Shown: positions 1 to 13,831, counted from the stretch's first letter. The stretch is DNA of 64,000 nt from Agrococcus lahaulensis DSM 17612 (GCF_000425105.1 NZ_AULD01000006.1:124001-188000); one strand, 5' to 3'. The notes: generated from the sequence alone by a model not told the origin. Numbers and translations: made by a program.

Positions 1-142
1 CGTCGTGGAAGTCCGGATGCGCGGGGTTGGGCGCGGCGGAGAACATCTTCGTGCGCGTGCCGAGCTCGACGTGCACTTCGAAGCCGAGCACGGGCTCGAA
101 GCGCTCGAGCGCCTCGTCGAAGTCCATCAGCTTGTCCTTCAT
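1..142 (-). CDS. gatB: Asp-tRNA(Asn)/Glu-tRNA(Gln) amidotransferase subunit B, N-terminal fragment
   Basis: Only the first 47 codons are inside the window; the gene continues past base 1. The translation carries the GatB opening pattern, with [11 protein letters not shown] at residues 19-29 followed by KMFSAAPNP. GatB is the kinase-like subunit of GatCAB, which converts misacylated Glu-tRNA(Gln) or Asp-tRNA(Asn) to the correct aminoacyl-tRNA. The ATG at 140-142 overlaps the gatA stop as ATGA, which points to translational coupling in a gatC-gatA-gatB operon. The identity is firm from the motif and context, although most of the protein cannot be seen. Confidence 0.93.
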   Translation of the reverse strand, partial: MKDKLMDFDEALERFEPVLGFEVHVELGTRTKMFSAAPNPAHPDFHD

Positions 143-1668
143 CGGGCGCCTCCTGCGAGCTCGGGTGCCTTGGTGGCGAGGATGCCGCCCCAGCGCTGCG
201 CGAGGAGCGCCTCGATCGCGGCGCCTGCCCGGTAGAGCCGCTCGTCCTCGAACATCGGCGCGAGCAGCTGCAGTCCGACGGGCAGCCCGTCGTCGCCGAG
301 GCCCATCGGCAGCCCCATGCCGGGGATGCCCGCGAGGTTCGCCGGGATCGTCGTGATGTCGTTGACGTACATCGCGAGCGGGTCGTCGAGCTTCTCGCTG
401 AGCTTGAACGCCGTGGTCGGCGCAGCGGGGCTGATGAGGATGTCGGCCTGCTCGAACGCGGCGTCGAAGTCGCGCTGGATGAGCGTGCGCACCTTCTGCG
501 CCGAGCCGTAGTAGGCGTCGTAGTAGCCCGCGGAGAGCGCGTAGGTGCCGAGGATGATGCGGCGCTTGACCTCGGTGCCGAAGCCGACCTCGCGCGTCGC
601 GGCCATGACGTCCTCGACCGTCTGCCCGGCCTGCTCGACCCGCAGCCCGAACCGCACCGAGTCGAAGCGCGCGAGGTTGCTGGATGCCTCCGCGGGGAGG
701 ATGAGGTAGTACGCGGCGACCGAGTACGCGAACGACGGGCACGACACCTCGACGACCTCAGCCCCCGCATCCGTCAGCACCCGCACGGTCTCCTGGAAGC
801 GCGCCTGCACGTCAGCGGCGATGCCCTCGGAGTCGAGCTCCTTGACGACGCCGACCCTGACGCCCGCGAGGTCGCCCCTCGACGCGCCCTCGCGCGCCGC
901 CGCCGCGAACGACGGCCACTCGCGCTCGAGGCTCGTCGAGTCGAGCGGGTCGTGGCCGCCGATGACGTCGTGGATGAGCGCCGAGTCGAGCACGGTGCGG
1001 GTCACGGGGCCGACCTGGTCGAGGCTCGAGGCGAGCGCGATCGCGCCGTAGCGGCTCACGCCGCCGTAGGTCGGCTTCATGCCGACCGTGCCCGTGACGG
1101 CCGCGGGCTGCCGGATGGAGCCGCCGGTGTCGGAGCCGAGCGCGAAGGGCGCCTCGAACGCCGCGACCGCGGCCGCCGAGCCGCCGCCCGAGCCGCCGGG
1201 GATGCGCTCGAGGTCCCACGGGTTCCGGGTCGGGCCGTAGGCGGAGTGCTCGGTCGACGAGCCCATCGCGAACTCGTCCATATTCGTCTTGCCGAGCGCG
1301 ACGAGGCCGGCGTGCCCCAGGCGGGCGACGACGGTCGCGTCGTAGGGCGGGATCCAGCCCTCGAGGATGCGCGAGCCCGCGGTCGAGGGCATGCCGACCG
1401 TGCAGAGCACGTCCTTGATCGCGACTGGGGCGCCGGCGAGCTCGTGGAGCTCCTCACCGGCGGCGCGGCGCTCGTCGATCGCCCTCGCCTGCTCGAGCGC
1501 GGCCTCGTTGACGTGGAGGAAGGCGTGCACGTCGCCGTCGACCTCGGCGATGCGGTCGAGGTGGGCCTGCGTCGCCTCGACCGACGAGACCTCGCCGCTG
1601 CGCAGGAGCGCCGCGAGCTCATGGCCCGCGAGGCGGGTGAGATCCCCGCTCTGTGCCTGCTCCATCAC
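139..1668 (-). CDS. gatA: Asp-tRNA(Asn)/Glu-tRNA(Gln) amidotransferase subunit A
   Basis: This 509-aa protein is an amidase-signature enzyme, the glutaminase subunit of GatCAB that releases ammonia for transamidation. The Ser-cis-Ser-Lys triad is visible: the lysine in VAIKDV (about residue 85), the glycine/serine-rich GGSGGGSAA stretch, and the nucleophile region [12 protein letters not shown]. The length is close to the family norm. The start at 1668 overlaps the gatC stop, and its own stop overlaps the gatB start, so all three subunits are chained by ATGA junctions. A second ATG at 1665 is a possible alternative start. Confidence 0.97.
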   Translation of the reverse strand: MMEQAQSGDLTRLAGHELAALLRSGEVSSVEATQAHLDRIAEVDGDVHAFLHVNEAALEQARAIDERRAAGEELHELAGAPVAIKDVLCTVGMPSTAGSRILEGWIPPYDATVVARLGHAGLVALGKTNMDEFAMGSSTEHSAYGPTRNPWDLERIPGGSGGGSAAAVAAFEAPFALGSDTGGSIRQPAAVTGTVGMKPTYGGVSRYGAIALASSLDQVGPVTRTVLDSALIHDVIGGHDPLDSTSLEREWPSFAAAAREGASRGDLAGVRVGVVKELDSEGIAADVQARFQETVRVLTDAGAEVVEVSCPSFAYSVAAYYLILPAEASSNLARFDSVRFGLRVEQAGQTVEDVMAATREVGFGTEVKRRIILGTYALSAGYYDAYYGSAQKVRTLIQRDFDAAFEQADILISPAAPTTAFKLSEKLDDPLAMYVNDITTIPANLAGIPGMGLPMGLGDDGLPVGLQLLAPMFEDERLYRAGAAIEALLAQRWGGILATKAPELAGGAR

Positions 1669-1964
1669 TGCTCCTCCCCCAGGATCGCCGAGACGCGGAA
1701 GCGCTCGCCGTCGTGGCTCGGGGCGCCGGCGAAGATCTGCTCGGCCGAGAGCGTCTCGCCGACGACGTCGTCGCGCATGACGTTCGAGAGCGGCACGGGG
1801 TGGCTCGTGGCGGGCACGTCGGGGCCGGCGATCTCGCTCACGGTCGCGATCGCGTCGACGATCGCGGACAGCTCGCTCGTGAGGCTCGTCACCTCGTCGT
1901 CGGTGAGCGCGATGCGAGCGAGTCCAGCCAGGTGCTGGACGTCGTCGCGGGTGATCTCGGACAT
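1665..1964 (-). CDS. gatC: Asp-tRNA(Asn)/Glu-tRNA(Gln) amidotransferase subunit C
   Basis: This 99-aa protein shows the GatC pattern: an N-terminal [13 protein letters not shown] helix and a C-terminal part containing the MRDDVV motif that wraps around GatA. GatC stabilises the GatA-GatB complex. A GAGGAG ribosome binding site lies just upstream of the ATG at 1962-1964. A TAGGAT hexamer (1999-2004), overlapping the stop of the upstream ydcF-like gene, could be the -10 of the operon promoter. First gene of the gatC-gatA-gatB unit. Confidence 0.96.
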   Translation of the reverse strand: MSEITRDDVQHLAGLARIALTDDEVTSLTSELSAIVDAIATVSEIAGPDVPATSHPVPLSNVMRDDVVGETLSAEQIFAGAPSHDGERFRVSAILGEEQ

Positions 1965-2001
1965 GCGTCTCCTCGTCGGCAGCGGGGGTTCGCCCTCGAT
2001 C

Positions 2002-2973
2002 CTACGGCTCGACGACGAGCGCCCAGACCGCGAGCGCCTCGATCGCGAGTGCCGCCGCGAGGCACCACCGGCGCGCGTCGGCGGCGATCGCGAGCGCCTC
2101 GCGCACGACGGCGCCGGGCCGGTACGAGGGGCGCGTCCACGCGCCGACCACGGCGCCGTCGATGCCGAGCTCGGCGAGCAGCCACGCGGTGCGATAGGCG
2201 TGGTAGCCACTCGTGACGACCGCGAGCGGCGCCCGCTCCGCCGCGAGGAAGGGCCGCGAGAGCTCGAGGTTCTCGCGCGTCGAGGTCGACGCCTGCTCGA
2301 GGTCGATCGCGCCGGGCGGCACGCCGAGCCGCTCGGTGAGGTGCTCGGCCATCGCCGACGCCTCGGTGCGCACCTCGTCGGGCCCCTGGCCGCCGGCGAC
2401 GACGATGCGGGCGTCGGGCCGGCCGGGCAGCGCTGCGCGCCAGACCTCCGCCCCCCGCTCGACGCGTCGGCGCAGCAGCGGGCCGACCTCGCGCCCCCGG
2501 AGCCCCGCGCCGAGGATGAGCACGGCGCCGGGCGGCTCGCGCAGCGGCGCTCGCGCGTGCAGCAGCATCGCGCCGACGAGCACCGCGAAGCCGAGGCCCG
2601 CCGCCCAGAGCGGCGATGCGAGCAGCAGCGCGGCGCGCGCGAGCGCCGGCTCGATCCCGACCGCGGCGACGATGCCGGCGCCGAGCAGCAGCATGCCGAC
2701 TCCGAGCGCCGCGATGAGCCGGTCGACGAGCCGCACGCGCACGAGCCGCGTGAGCACGAGGCCGTGCCACGCCGAAGCGCCGCCGAGCGTGGTGGTCGCG
2801 ATCGCCGCGGCGACGACGACGGTGCCCCAGAGCGGCTCGCGAGCGTCGGCGTCGAGCCAGCGCGCGACCGGCGCAGCCACGAGGACGCCGGCGATCGCGA
2901 CGATCGCGATCACGACCGCACCGGAGACGATCGCGGGAGCCAGCACGCGCATCCGCCCCCGCACCGCCGTCAC
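2002..2973 (-). CDS. YdcF/ElyC-like DUF218 membrane protein
   Basis: This 323-aa protein has about four hydrophobic segments in residues 10-145, followed by a soluble DUF218 domain with VLILGAGL, IVVAGGQGPDEV and the TSTRENLELS signature, and a final hydrophobic helix near the C-terminus. DUF218 proteins (YdcF, SanA, ElyC) are implicated in envelope barrier or peptidoglycan precursor functions, but the reaction is unsettled. The GTG start at 2973 follows TAGGGT (2980-2985) by 6 nt, so the transcript is probably leaderless. It is transcribed divergently from the SOS-box radical SAM gene. The family call is solid; the role is unknown. Confidence 0.85.
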   Translation of the reverse strand: MTAVRGRMRVLAPAIVSGAVVIAIVAIAGVLVAAPVARWLDADAREPLWGTVVVAAAIATTTLGGASAWHGLVLTRLVRVRLVDRLIAALGVGMLLLGAGIVAAVGIEPALARAALLLASPLWAAGLGFAVLVGAMLLHARAPLREPPGAVLILGAGLRGREVGPLLRRRVERGAEVWRAALPGRPDARIVVAGGQGPDEVRTEASAMAEHLTERLGVPPGAIDLEQASTSTRENLELSRPFLAAERAPLAVVTSGYHAYRTAWLLAELGIDGAVVGAWTRPSYRPGAVVREALAIAADARRWCLAAALAIEALAVWALVVEP

Positions 2974-3013
2974 GCTGCGACCCTAACCGGGCGGCGCGCC
3001 GCTTGCGGCAAGA

Positions 3014-3029
3014 TCGAACGTGTGTTCGA
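3014..3029. promoter_or_regulatory. LexA SOS box
   Basis: TCGAAC at 3014-3019 and GTTCGA at 3024-3029 form a perfect 16-bp palindrome with a 4-nt spacer (GTGT). This is the actinobacterial LexA operator consensus as I know it. It directly abuts the first ATG (3030) of the radical SAM gene, so LexA binding would block initiation. No other perfect copy was noticed in the window. Confidence 0.88.
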
Positions 3030-4112
3030 ATGATGGCCATGCGATGGGAGACGCAAGCCGCGACGCACGTCGACGACGACGCGCTGCCGGGCCTCGAGGA
3101 GCGCTCGAGCGTGCTCGAGTCATGGCCGACTCCGGGGTTCGACGGCATGTCGTTCCTCGAGATCACGGCGAAGAGCGCGCTCAACCACGTCGCGGGCGAC
3201 GGCTTCATGGGCGGCGCGTGGACGATCAACCCCTACCGCGGCTGCCAGCACGCGTGCCGCTACTGCTTCGCGCGCAACACGCACACCTACCTCGACCTCG
3301 ACGCGGGCGCCGACTTCGACTCCCGCATCGTCGTGAAGGCCAATCTCGTCGAGGTGCTCGAGCGCGAGCTCGCGGGGCCGCGCCGCGACGTCGACGCCGT
3401 GCAGCTGGGCACGAACACCGACCCGTACCAGCGCGCGGAGGGCCGCTACCGGCTCATGCCGGGCGTGCTGCGCGCGCTCGCACGGCACGGCGCCTCGATC
3501 TCGATCCTCACGAAGGGCACGCTGCTGCGGCGCGACCTGCCGCTGCTGCAGTCGATCGCGCGCGACGTGCCGGTCTCGATCGCGATGTCGATCGCGATCT
3601 TCGACGACGAGCTGCAGCAGGAGGTCGAGCCCGGCACCCCGACGACGCGCTCGCGGCTCGAGACGGTGCGCGCCGTCCGCGAGGCGGGGCTCGACTGCGC
3701 CGTCTTCGCGATGCCGATCATGCCGGGGCTCACCGACACGCGCGAGCACCTCGAGCGAGCGTTCGCGGCGATCGCCGAGGCGGGCGCGACGAGCGCGATC
3801 GCGAGCGCCCTGCACCTGCGACCCGGCGCGCGCGAGTGGTACCTGGAGTGGCTCCGCGCCGAGCATCCCGAGCTGCTGCCGCTCTACGACCGGGTCTACC
3901 GAGACGCGCGCGGCCGCTTCGGGTCCTACGCGCACCCCGACTACCGCTCGTGGCTGCGTGACCGCATCCGCCCGCTGCAGCGCCGCTATGGGCTCGGCCG
4001 CACCGTCGTCGCCCCCGGCACCGGCATCTCGGCCGTCGCGCCGAGCAACCGCGCGAAGCAGCTGCCGAGCACGTCGGGCGAGCCGATGCTCGCGGCGGCG
4101 ACGCTCTTCTGA
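3030..4112 (+). CDS. Rv2578c-family radical SAM protein, SOS-box regulated
   Basis: This 360-aa protein has the radical SAM CxxxCxxC cluster at C72, C76 and C79 (in GCQHACRYCF), next to the INPYRGC motif typical of the photolyase-like/Rv2578c subfamily. Residues further on include LGTNTDPYQ and ITKGTL, also typical of this subfamily. The substrate is unknown; relatives of spore photoproduct lyase suggest nucleic-acid repair or modification. The first ATG (3030) follows the SOS box without a gap, and ATGs at 3033 and 3039 are alternatives, so the start is uncertain by up to three codons. From memory, the M. tuberculosis homologue Rv2578c also lies in the DNA-damage regulon, which fits the operator here. 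Confidence 0.9.
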   Translation: MMAMRWETQAATHVDDDALPGLEERSSVLESWPTPGFDGMSFLEITAKSALNHVAGDGFMGGAWTINPYRGCQHACRYCFARNTHTYLDLDAGADFDSRIVVKANLVEVLERELAGPRRDVDAVQLGTNTDPYQRAEGRYRLMPGVLRALARHGASISILTKGTLLRRDLPLLQSIARDVPVSIAMSIAIFDDELQQEVEPGTPTTRSRLETVRAVREAGLDCAVFAMPIMPGLTDTREHLERAFAAIAEAGATSAIASALHLRPGAREWYLEWLRAEHPELLPLYDRVYRDARGRFGSYAHPDYRSWLRDRIRPLQRRYGLGRTVVAPGTGISAVAPSNRAKQLPSTSGEPMLAAATLF

Positions 4113-4126
4113 GCGGCGGCGCCGCC

Positions 4127-5122
4127 TCAGTGCAGCGGGAAGCGGGCGTGCTCGTCGAGCGTCAGCAGGTCGTCGAGGTAGCCGAGGTTCCCCTCCGGTT
4201 CCGATTCCACGCCCTCCGTGAGGTGCCACGTGCCCCACTCGAGCTTCATGTAGGTGAGCGCGGTGGGCCAGATGTCGCGCTCCTCCTGCGTGAGGTGCGC
4301 CTCGGAGAGGTATCCGCCGCGGAACGCGGCCCACTCGTCGCTGCCGAGCGCGCTCCCGCCGGAGCCCACGTGCTCAAGCGGGAACAGCAGCGCCGCGACC
4401 GCGAGGTCGAGGATACGCGGCGCGAACGCGGCGTTCTCGAGGTCGAGCGCGAGCGCGCCCTGGTCGTCGAACAGCAGGTTGACCGCGCGGTGGTCGAGCG
4501 AGACGGGCATCGCGGGGACGTCGGCCGCGCGCATCCGCTCGAGCAGGTCGGCGAAGCCGTCGAGCTGGGCGATCCAGCGCGATGCATCGGAGTGCGGCCA
4601 GTGTTGCGCGGCGCTGTCGCGGATCGCGTCGATGTCCTCGTCGATCGAGCGCCGGTCCGCGCTGCCCCACTCGAACGGTGGGAAGCCGTCGATGGCAAGC
4701 CCGGCAGAGGCTGCGTGCATGCGGCCGAGCAGCCGCCCGGCCGCCCCGAGGTCGTCTGCGCCGCCATCCCATTCGCGGCCGCGGAGCCGCGGGTATGCGA
4801 CCCAGTTCTCGTCATCGGCGATCTCGTCACCGGCCCCGCCGCCGGTGGTGGCGGCGTCGAACGGCTCCGCCTGATCACCGCTGCCGACCGCGACGGGCGG
4901 CACGAGCGGGGCCACCGTGCGGATGCCGTGCGCGACGAGCGCCCGCTGCCACGCCTCGAGCGGTACGGGAGCGCTCCACGTGCGCTTCACGACCGCCGCG
5001 ACGTCGCCGTCGCCGCCGTGCACGCGCGCCGGCCAGACCTCGCTCCAGGGCGAGAGCGACTCGCCCGGCTCGATCGTGAGCACCTCGCCGAACGCCGCCT
5101 GGACCTCGTCTCGCTGAGCCAT
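4127..5122 (-). CDS. Aminoglycoside phosphotransferase-fold kinase (APH family)
   Basis: This 331-aa protein has a protein-kinase-like catalytic core. SLDHRAVNLLF (about residues 207-217) corresponds to the HGDxxxxN catalytic loop, with Asp displaced to DH, and LALDLENAA corresponds to the metal-binding DxD/DFE segment. VAAVVKRTW near residue 45 could hold the ATP-anchoring lysine. The substrate is unknown; such proteins phosphorylate small molecules, and not necessarily antibiotics. TAGGTT (5130-5135) lies 7 nt before the ATG, which suggests a leaderless transcript. It converges with the radical SAM gene across 14 bp. Confidence 0.75.
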   Translation of the reverse strand: MAQRDEVQAAFGEVLTIEPGESLSPWSEVWPARVHGGDGDVAAVVKRTWSAPVPLEAWQRALVAHGIRTVAPLVPPVAVGSGDQAEPFDAATTGGGAGDEIADDENWVAYPRLRGREWDGGADDLGAAGRLLGRMHAASAGLAIDGFPPFEWGSADRRSIDEDIDAIRDSAAQHWPHSDASRWIAQLDGFADLLERMRAADVPAMPVSLDHRAVNLLFDDQGALALDLENAAFAPRILDLAVAALLFPLEHVGSGGSALGSDEWAAFRGGYLSEAHLTQEERDIWPTALTYMKLEWGTWHLTEGVESEPEGNLGYLDDLLTLDEHARFPLH

Positions 5123-5179
5123 GCCCCAGAACCTACGCGCGCATCCGCCGAGTCTGCTGAGATCGGCGTCCGCAGCGCG

Positions 5180-9257
<4,078 letters not shown>

Positions 9258-9265
9258 GCGCGACG

Positions 9266-9763
9266 GTGGCGTCGCTGACGCAGCTCTGCGGCGCCATCGC
9301 CGCGCTCGGGGCGGCGCTCATCGCTCTCGCGGTGGGCGCCGCCGCTCCGCTGTGGCTCGCCGTGCCGCTCCTCGCAGCCGGCGCCGGCCAAGCGGTCGTC
9401 TCGGTGCTCGCGCTCCGCGGCGCGCGGCTCCCGCTCGCGGCCGTCGCCGCTCCGCTGCTGCTCCCGACCCTCGCGTGGCTCGCGACGCTGCTCGTCGTGC
9501 GCGATGCCGCCGCGACCCTGCCGCTCGGGCCGATGCTCGCCGAGTCGGCGCTCGCGCTCACCGCCGCCGGCCTGCTCGCGCGACGACCGCGCACGGACGA
9601 CGCCCCGGGGCCGATCGCGGCGCTGCTCGTCCTCGTCGGCGCGGCAGTCGTCGTCGCTCCCGTCGCGACGATCGCGCTCACCGGCACGCACGCGGGCGCC
9701 TTCGCGCAGCCGCACGGCGAGCACGGCGCCGTGCTCGAGGTCGAGGAGCACGTCGGGCACTAG
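9266..9763 (+). CDS. Small hypothetical membrane protein
   Basis: This 165-aa protein, rich in Ala, Leu and Val, has about five hydrophobic stretches and ends with a short His/Glu-rich tail (HGEHGAVLEVEEHVGH). I recognise no family. The GTG at 9266 lies 8 bp after the DUF4383 stop, giving a likely operon with it. The His-rich tail could bind metal, but that is only a suggestion. It converges with the NTF2-like gene across 11 bp. Confidence 0.6.
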   Translation: MASLTQLCGAIAALGAALIALAVGAAAPLWLAVPLLAAGAGQAVVSVLALRGARLPLAAVAAPLLLPTLAWLATLLVVRDAAATLPLGPMLAESALALTAAGLLARRPRTDDAPGPIAALLVLVGAAVVVAPVATIALTGTHAGAFAQPHGEHGAVLEVEEHVGH

Positions 9764-9774
9764 CCCGAGCTCGC

Positions 9775-10146
9775 TCAGCCCTCGACGGGACCGGCGAGCG
9801 TCTGCTGGTAGAGCGCGAGCCGCCACTCGCCGTCGACGCGCACGTACGCGCTCGACATGCGGGCGACGAGCTCCATCCCCTCGCGCCGCGCGACGCCCGT
9901 GTAGACGAGCGCCGCCGACTCCGCCCCCACGGCGACGACGCGCGGCTCGCGGATCTCGAACGACGCCCACGGCGGCGCGTGGCCGAGCGAGGCGACGACC
10001 GCCGCGCGGTCGAGCACCGAGCCGTCGACGAGCACCATCAGCCCGTCGTCGGTCATGAGGCGGCCGTAGAACCCATCGCCCGTCGACTCGCACAGCGAGC
10101 GCCAGCCGGCGCGCTCGAGTTCGAGCAGCTCGTCGAGCACGCTCAC
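9775..10146 (-). CDS. NTF2-like/DUF4440 domain protein
   Basis: This 123-aa single-domain protein has the cystatin/NTF2-like layout: [21 protein letters not shown] at the start, then [22 protein letters not shown], and a C-terminal [10 protein letters not shown] strand typical of DUF4440/SnoaL-like proteins. Members are small-molecule-binding or minor catalytic proteins, and no reaction can be assigned. The GTG at 10146 overlaps the mnmA stop as GTGA, so it is translated with mnmA. Confidence 0.75.
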   Translation of the reverse strand: MSVLDELLELERAGWRSLCESTGDGFYGRLMTDDGLMVLVDGSVLDRAAVVASLGHAPPWASFEIREPRVVAVGAESAALVYTGVARREGMELVARMSSAYVRVDGEWRLALYQQTLAGPVEG

Positions 10147-11267
10147 GCCGCGTCCGCCTCGGCGAGACGCTCGGCAGCGTCCGCCGCCACCGTGCGGTCG
10201 ATCGTCACCTGCCCCAGCACGCGCGTGCCCTCGTAGAGCACCGCCGACTGCCCGGTCGCGACGCCCGAGAGCGGCTCGGCCGGATCGATGACGAGCTCGT
10301 CGCCGACCATCCGCCCGCGAGCCGGCGCAGGGTCGGCGTGGGCGCGGATCTGCACCTCGACGTCGAGGCCGTCGGCGAGCTGCGGATGCGGTGCGCCGGC
10401 GTGCGAGATCCGGGTGCCGGCGAGGCGCACGACCGCGAGCGCCTCCTTCGGGCCGACGACGAGCTGCCGCGACTGCGGCTTGACCTCGAGCACGAAGCGC
10501 GGGCGGCCGTCGGGCGAGGGCACGCCGAGCGACATGCCGCGCCGCTGGCCGACTGTGTAGCCGTGCACGCCCTCGTGCGAGCCGACGACGCGACCCTCGC
10601 GATCGACGATCTCGCCCGGCTCGGCGCCGAGCCGCTCGGCGAGGAAGCCGCGCGTGTCGCCGTCGGGGATGAAGCAGATGTCGTGGCTGTCGGGCTTCTG
10701 CGCGAGCAGGAACCCGCGCTCGGCCGCCTCGGCTCGCACCGCCGCCTTCGTCGGGGTGTCGGCGAGCGGGAACCAGCAGCGCTCGAGCTGCGCGCCCGTG
10801 AGGACCCCGAGCACGTACGACTGGTCCTTCGCCCAGTCCGCCGCGCGGTGCAGCTCGGGTCCGCGCTCGGTGTGCTCGACGCGCGCGTAGTGGCCCGTGA
10901 CGACGCGGTCGAAGCCGAGCCCGATCGCGCGGTCGAGGAGCGCCTCGAACTTGATCTTCTCGTTGCACCTCAGGCATGGGTTCGGCGTGCGGCCCGCGGC
11001 GTACTCGTCGACGAAGTCCTGCACGACGGCGTCTGCGAAGCGCTCGGAGAAGTCCCACACGTAGAACGGGATGCCGAGCCGGTCGGCGACGCGACGCGCA
11101 TCCATCGCGTCCTCGACGGTGCAGCAGCCGCGGCTGCCCGTGCGGAGCGTGCCGGGCATGCGGCTGAGCGCGAGGTGCACGCCGACGACCTCGTGCCCGG
11201 CGTCGACGGCGCGCGCGGCAGCGACGGCGGAGTCGACCCCGCCGGACATCGCGGCCAGCACCTTCAT
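10143..11267 (-). CDS. mnmA: tRNA-specific 2-thiouridylase
   Basis: This 374-aa enzyme inserts sulfur at U34 of tRNA for Lys, Glu and Gln. It shows the PP-loop SGGVDSA at residues 8-14, a catalytic cysteine in CLRCN (C101), and the second cysteine C198 in [14 protein letters not shown] and the KDQSYVL motif are also typical. TAGCCT (11275-11280) lies 7 nt before the ATG, so the mRNA is probably leaderless. A cysteine desulfurase gene 1.4 kb away on the same strand could supply the sulfur. It is coupled to a downstream NTF2-like protein. Confidence 0.97.
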   Translation of the reverse strand: MKVLAAMSGGVDSAVAAARAVDAGHEVVGVHLALSRMPGTLRTGSRGCCTVEDAMDARRVADRLGIPFYVWDFSERFADAVVQDFVDEYAAGRTPNPCLRCNEKIKFEALLDRAIGLGFDRVVTGHYARVEHTERGPELHRAADWAKDQSYVLGVLTGAQLERCWFPLADTPTKAAVRAEAAERGFLLAQKPDSHDICFIPDGDTRGFLAERLGAEPGEIVDREGRVVGSHEGVHGYTVGQRRGMSLGVPSPDGRPRFVLEVKPQSRQLVVGPKEALAVVRLAGTRISHAGAPHPQLADGLDVEVQIRAHADPAPARGRMVGDELVIDPAEPLSGVATGQSAVLYEGTRVLGQVTIDRTVAADAAERLAEADAA

Positions 11268-11324
11268 CCCGACAAGGCTATCGAGCACCAGCGATCTCGT
11301 GGCCGGAGGTGCCAGGCTGTCAGC

Positions 11325-12095
11325 GTGACCGCTGCGCCGCTCACGATCTCGGTCGTGATCCCCGTGCTCGACGACGAGCGCGCGCTCGCGCGCTGCCTCG
11401 AGCGGTTCGCCGCGCAGTCGGTCGCGCCGCTCGAGGTGGTCGTGGTCGACAACGGCAGCGCCGACGGCTCGGCTGACGTCGCGCGCGCCGCGGGCGCGCG
11501 CGTCGTGGAGGAGCCGGTGCGCGGCATCCCCGCGGCGGCGGCAGCGGGCTACGACGCGGCGGTCGGCGACGTCATCGCGCGCTGCGATGCCGACTCGGTC
11601 GTCCCGCCCGACTGGGTCGAGCGCATCCGGGACGCCTTCGCCGCCGATCCCGCGCTCGAGGGCCTCACCGGGCCCGGCCGATTCATCGACCTGCCGCGCC
11701 CGTGGCGCGGTGTCGCGAGCGTCGCCTACGCCATCGGCACGTTCGGCGCGAGCGGCGCGGCGATCGCGAACGTGCCGCTGTGGGGCTCGAACATGGCGCT
11801 GCGCCGCACCGCGTGGGCGGCGGTCTCGGCGGAGGTGGAGCGGCTCGACGCAAGCGTGCACGACGACCTCGACCTCACGATGCGGCTCGGCCCGCGCGCG
11901 CGGCTGCGCTTCGAGCCGCGGCTGCAGGTCGGCGCCGAGGGGCGCATGTTCCACAGCCGGGATGCCGCTCGCCGACGCGTCGCGATGGCGATGCGCACCT
12001 TCCGCCGCAACTGGGCGATCGACGGCTCGGCGGGCCGCCGCTGGCTGCACCGCGTCTCGGGCCGCGGGCTGCTCGTCGGGGAGGCGCAGCGATGA
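11325..12095 (+). CDS. Family 2 glycosyltransferase
   Basis: This 256-aa GT-A fold enzyme shows [14 protein letters not shown] at the N-terminus, [15 protein letters not shown], the metal-binding DAD in [11 protein letters not shown], and [10 protein letters not shown]. The acceptor is unknown. It has no membrane segment of its own, but the next gene, overlapping by ATGA, encodes a membrane protein, so the pair may act on a lipid-linked or surface glycan. The GTG at 11325 was chosen because it precedes the conserved start of the fold; a GGAGGT sequence lies about 14 nt upstream. Confidence 0.88.
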   Translation: MTAAPLTISVVIPVLDDERALARCLERFAAQSVAPLEVVVVDNGSADGSADVARAAGARVVEEPVRGIPAAAAAGYDAAVGDVIARCDADSVVPPDWVERIRDAFAADPALEGLTGPGRFIDLPRPWRGVASVAYAIGTFGASGAAIANVPLWGSNMALRRTAWAAVSAEVERLDASVHDDLDLTMRLGPRARLRFEPRLQVGAEGRMFHSRDAARRRVAMAMRTFRRNWAIDGSAGRRWLHRVSGRGLLVGEAQR

Positions 12096-12685
12096 GCTGG
12101 CTCGAGGGGCAGGACCGCTGGCTGGCGACCGACTGGCTGCGCGTCGCGATCGCCGTCTCGGTGCCGGCCGCCTACCTCGTCGCGGGCGGACCGGCGGCCG
12201 CCGCGATGCTGCTCGCGCTCGGCGGCACGATGGCGCTGCGCTTCGCGCGCATGAGCGTGCCCGCCGACGTCGTCGGCCAGGTCGTGCTCGGCGCCTCCGC
12301 GTGGTTCGCCGCGATCGGGGCCTACCAGGTCGTGCCCGGCCTCGACCTCGCGGCGCACCTCGCGAGCGGCGCCGTGCTCGCGCTGCTGACGCGCACGATC
12401 CTGCTGGGCACGGGGCTGCTGCCCGCGGAGCCAGGCGGCCGGGCGGCCCGCGTGCTCCACGTCACGACGGCGGTCGCGATGCTCGGCCTGCTGTGGGAGC
12501 TCGGCGAGTGGGCGGGCCACGCGCTCATCACGCCCGACATCGGCGTCGGCTACGAGGACACGCTCACCGACCTCGTCGCCGACGCGATCGGCGCCCTCAT
12601 CACCGTGCTCGCGGTCGAGGCGGGTGAGCGGCGCGAGCGCGGCCGGGCGACCGCCGACCCCGCCGGCGAGCTGCGCGAGCGCTGA
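12092..12685 (+). CDS. Hypothetical membrane protein coupled to the glycosyltransferase
   Basis: This 197-aa protein has five or six predicted membrane helices. The last is preceded by [18 protein letters not shown], a DxxxDxxxDxxGA pattern reminiscent of VanZ/DUF2238-like membrane proteins. The start overlaps the glycosyltransferase stop (ATGA), implying linked function, perhaps anchoring or substrate translocation. A charged tail closes the protein. Family membership is tentative. Confidence 0.65.
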   Translation: MSWLEGQDRWLATDWLRVAIAVSVPAAYLVAGGPAAAAMLLALGGTMALRFARMSVPADVVGQVVLGASAWFAAIGAYQVVPGLDLAAHLASGAVLALLTRTILLGTGLLPAEPGGRAARVLHVTTAVAMLGLLWELGEWAGHALITPDIGVGYEDTLTDLVADAIGALITVLAVEAGERRERGRATADPAGELRER

Positions 12686-12696
12686 CCCGCGCGCCC

Positions 12697-13824
12697 TCAG
12701 CCGAGCGACCGCGCGCGCTCGATCGCGCCGGGGAGCGCCGCGAGCAGCGCGTCGACCTCGGCCGCCGTCGTCGTGCGGCCGAGCGAGAGCCGCAGCGGCG
12801 CCGCGCCCTCGACGCCGCACGCGCGCACGACGTGCGACTCGCGAGCGACGCCCGCCGAGCACGCCGAGCCGTTCGAGACGGCGAAGCCCGCCTCGTCGAG
12901 CAGGAACTGCAGCGCCTCGCCGCTCGCGCCCTCGACGACGAGGTGGGCGATGTGCGGCAGCCGCTCCTCGGCGGTGAGGATCCGCACGCCGGGCAGGGTC
13001 CGGGCGAGCGAGCGGATGCGGTCGGTCATGGCTGAGAGGCGCGTCGCCTCGGCGTCGAGCTCGGCGAGCGCCTCCTCCGCGGCGAGCGCGAAGAGCGAGG
13101 CCCCGAGCGCGTCCTGCGTGCCCGAGCGGAGGCCGCGCTGCTGCCCGCCGCCGTGGTGCAGCGCCTCGAGCCGCACATCGCGGCCCACGACGAGCGCGCC
13201 GACCCCGTGCGGTCCGCCGATCTTGTGGCTCGCGACGCTCATGAGCGATGCGCCGGAGTCCACGAACCGCAGCGGCACGTGCCCGAAGGCGCCCACGGCG
13301 TCGAGGTGGAGGGGCACGCCCGCGCGCGCCGACGCATCCGCCGCCTCGCGCACGGGCTGGAGCGAGCCGACCTCGTTGCTCGCGACGAGCATCGTCGCGA
13401 CCGCGGCGCCGCCCTGCTCGAGCGCCGCGCGGAAGGCGTCGAGGTCGGTCACCGCCTGCTCGTCGACGCGCACCCAGCGCACGGGCGCGCCGTGCGCCTC
13501 GAGCCACGCGACGGCGTCGAGCGTCGCGTGGTGCTCGGCGACGGGCACGACGATCGCGCCTGCGGCCCCGGCGTCGCGAGCCGCCCACCACGCGCCCTTG
13601 AGCGCGAGGTTGATCGACTCGGTGCCGCCGGAGGTGAGCACGACCTCGGTCGGGTGGCACCCGAGGGCGATCGCGAGGCGCTCGCGCGCCTCCTCGAGCA
13701 CCGCCCGGGCGCGCTGGCCCTCGCGGTGCGTCGACGCGGGGTTCGCGAGCGGCGCCGCCGTCGCGAGCGCCTGCCGCACCGACTCGCGCATCGGCGTCGA
13801 GGCGGCGTGATCGAACTGGTGCAC
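12697..13824 (-). CDS. Cysteine desulfurase (NifS/IscS type)
   Basis: This 375-aa PLP enzyme converts cysteine to alanine and passes persulfide sulfur on. Visible features are DHAASTP at the start, TSGGTESINLAL, the PLP lysine K201 in SHKIGGPHG, and the catalytic loop cysteine C322 in NGSACSAGV. The proximity to mnmA suggests a role in tRNA thiolation as well as iron-sulfur assembly. The GTG at 13824 is 8 nt from a TAGGGT hexamer that overlaps the oppositely oriented -10 of glgX. The exact paralogue (iscS or nifS) cannot be assigned. Confidence 0.93.
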   Translation of the reverse strand: MHQFDHAASTPMRESVRQALATAAPLANPASTHREGQRARAVLEEARERLAIALGCHPTEVVLTSGGTESINLALKGAWWAARDAGAAGAIVVPVAEHHATLDAVAWLEAHGAPVRWVRVDEQAVTDLDAFRAALEQGGAAVATMLVASNEVGSLQPVREAADASARAGVPLHLDAVGAFGHVPLRFVDSGASLMSVASHKIGGPHGVGALVVGRDVRLEALHHGGGQQRGLRSGTQDALGASLFALAAEEALAELDAEATRLSAMTDRIRSLARTLPGVRILTAEERLPHIAHLVVEGASGEALQFLLDEAGFAVSNGSACSAGVARESHVVRACGVEGAAPLRLSLGRTTTAAEVDALLAALPGAIERARSLG

Positions 13825-13831
13825 GCTCCCC

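Noticed and set aside
952-3033. A 693-codon plus-strand open frame across gatA and ydcF
   Set aside because: It is a shadow of real minus-strand genes in GC-rich DNA. Its translation is rich in Arg, Ala and Gly with no domain, while the opposite strand shows firm GatA motifs.
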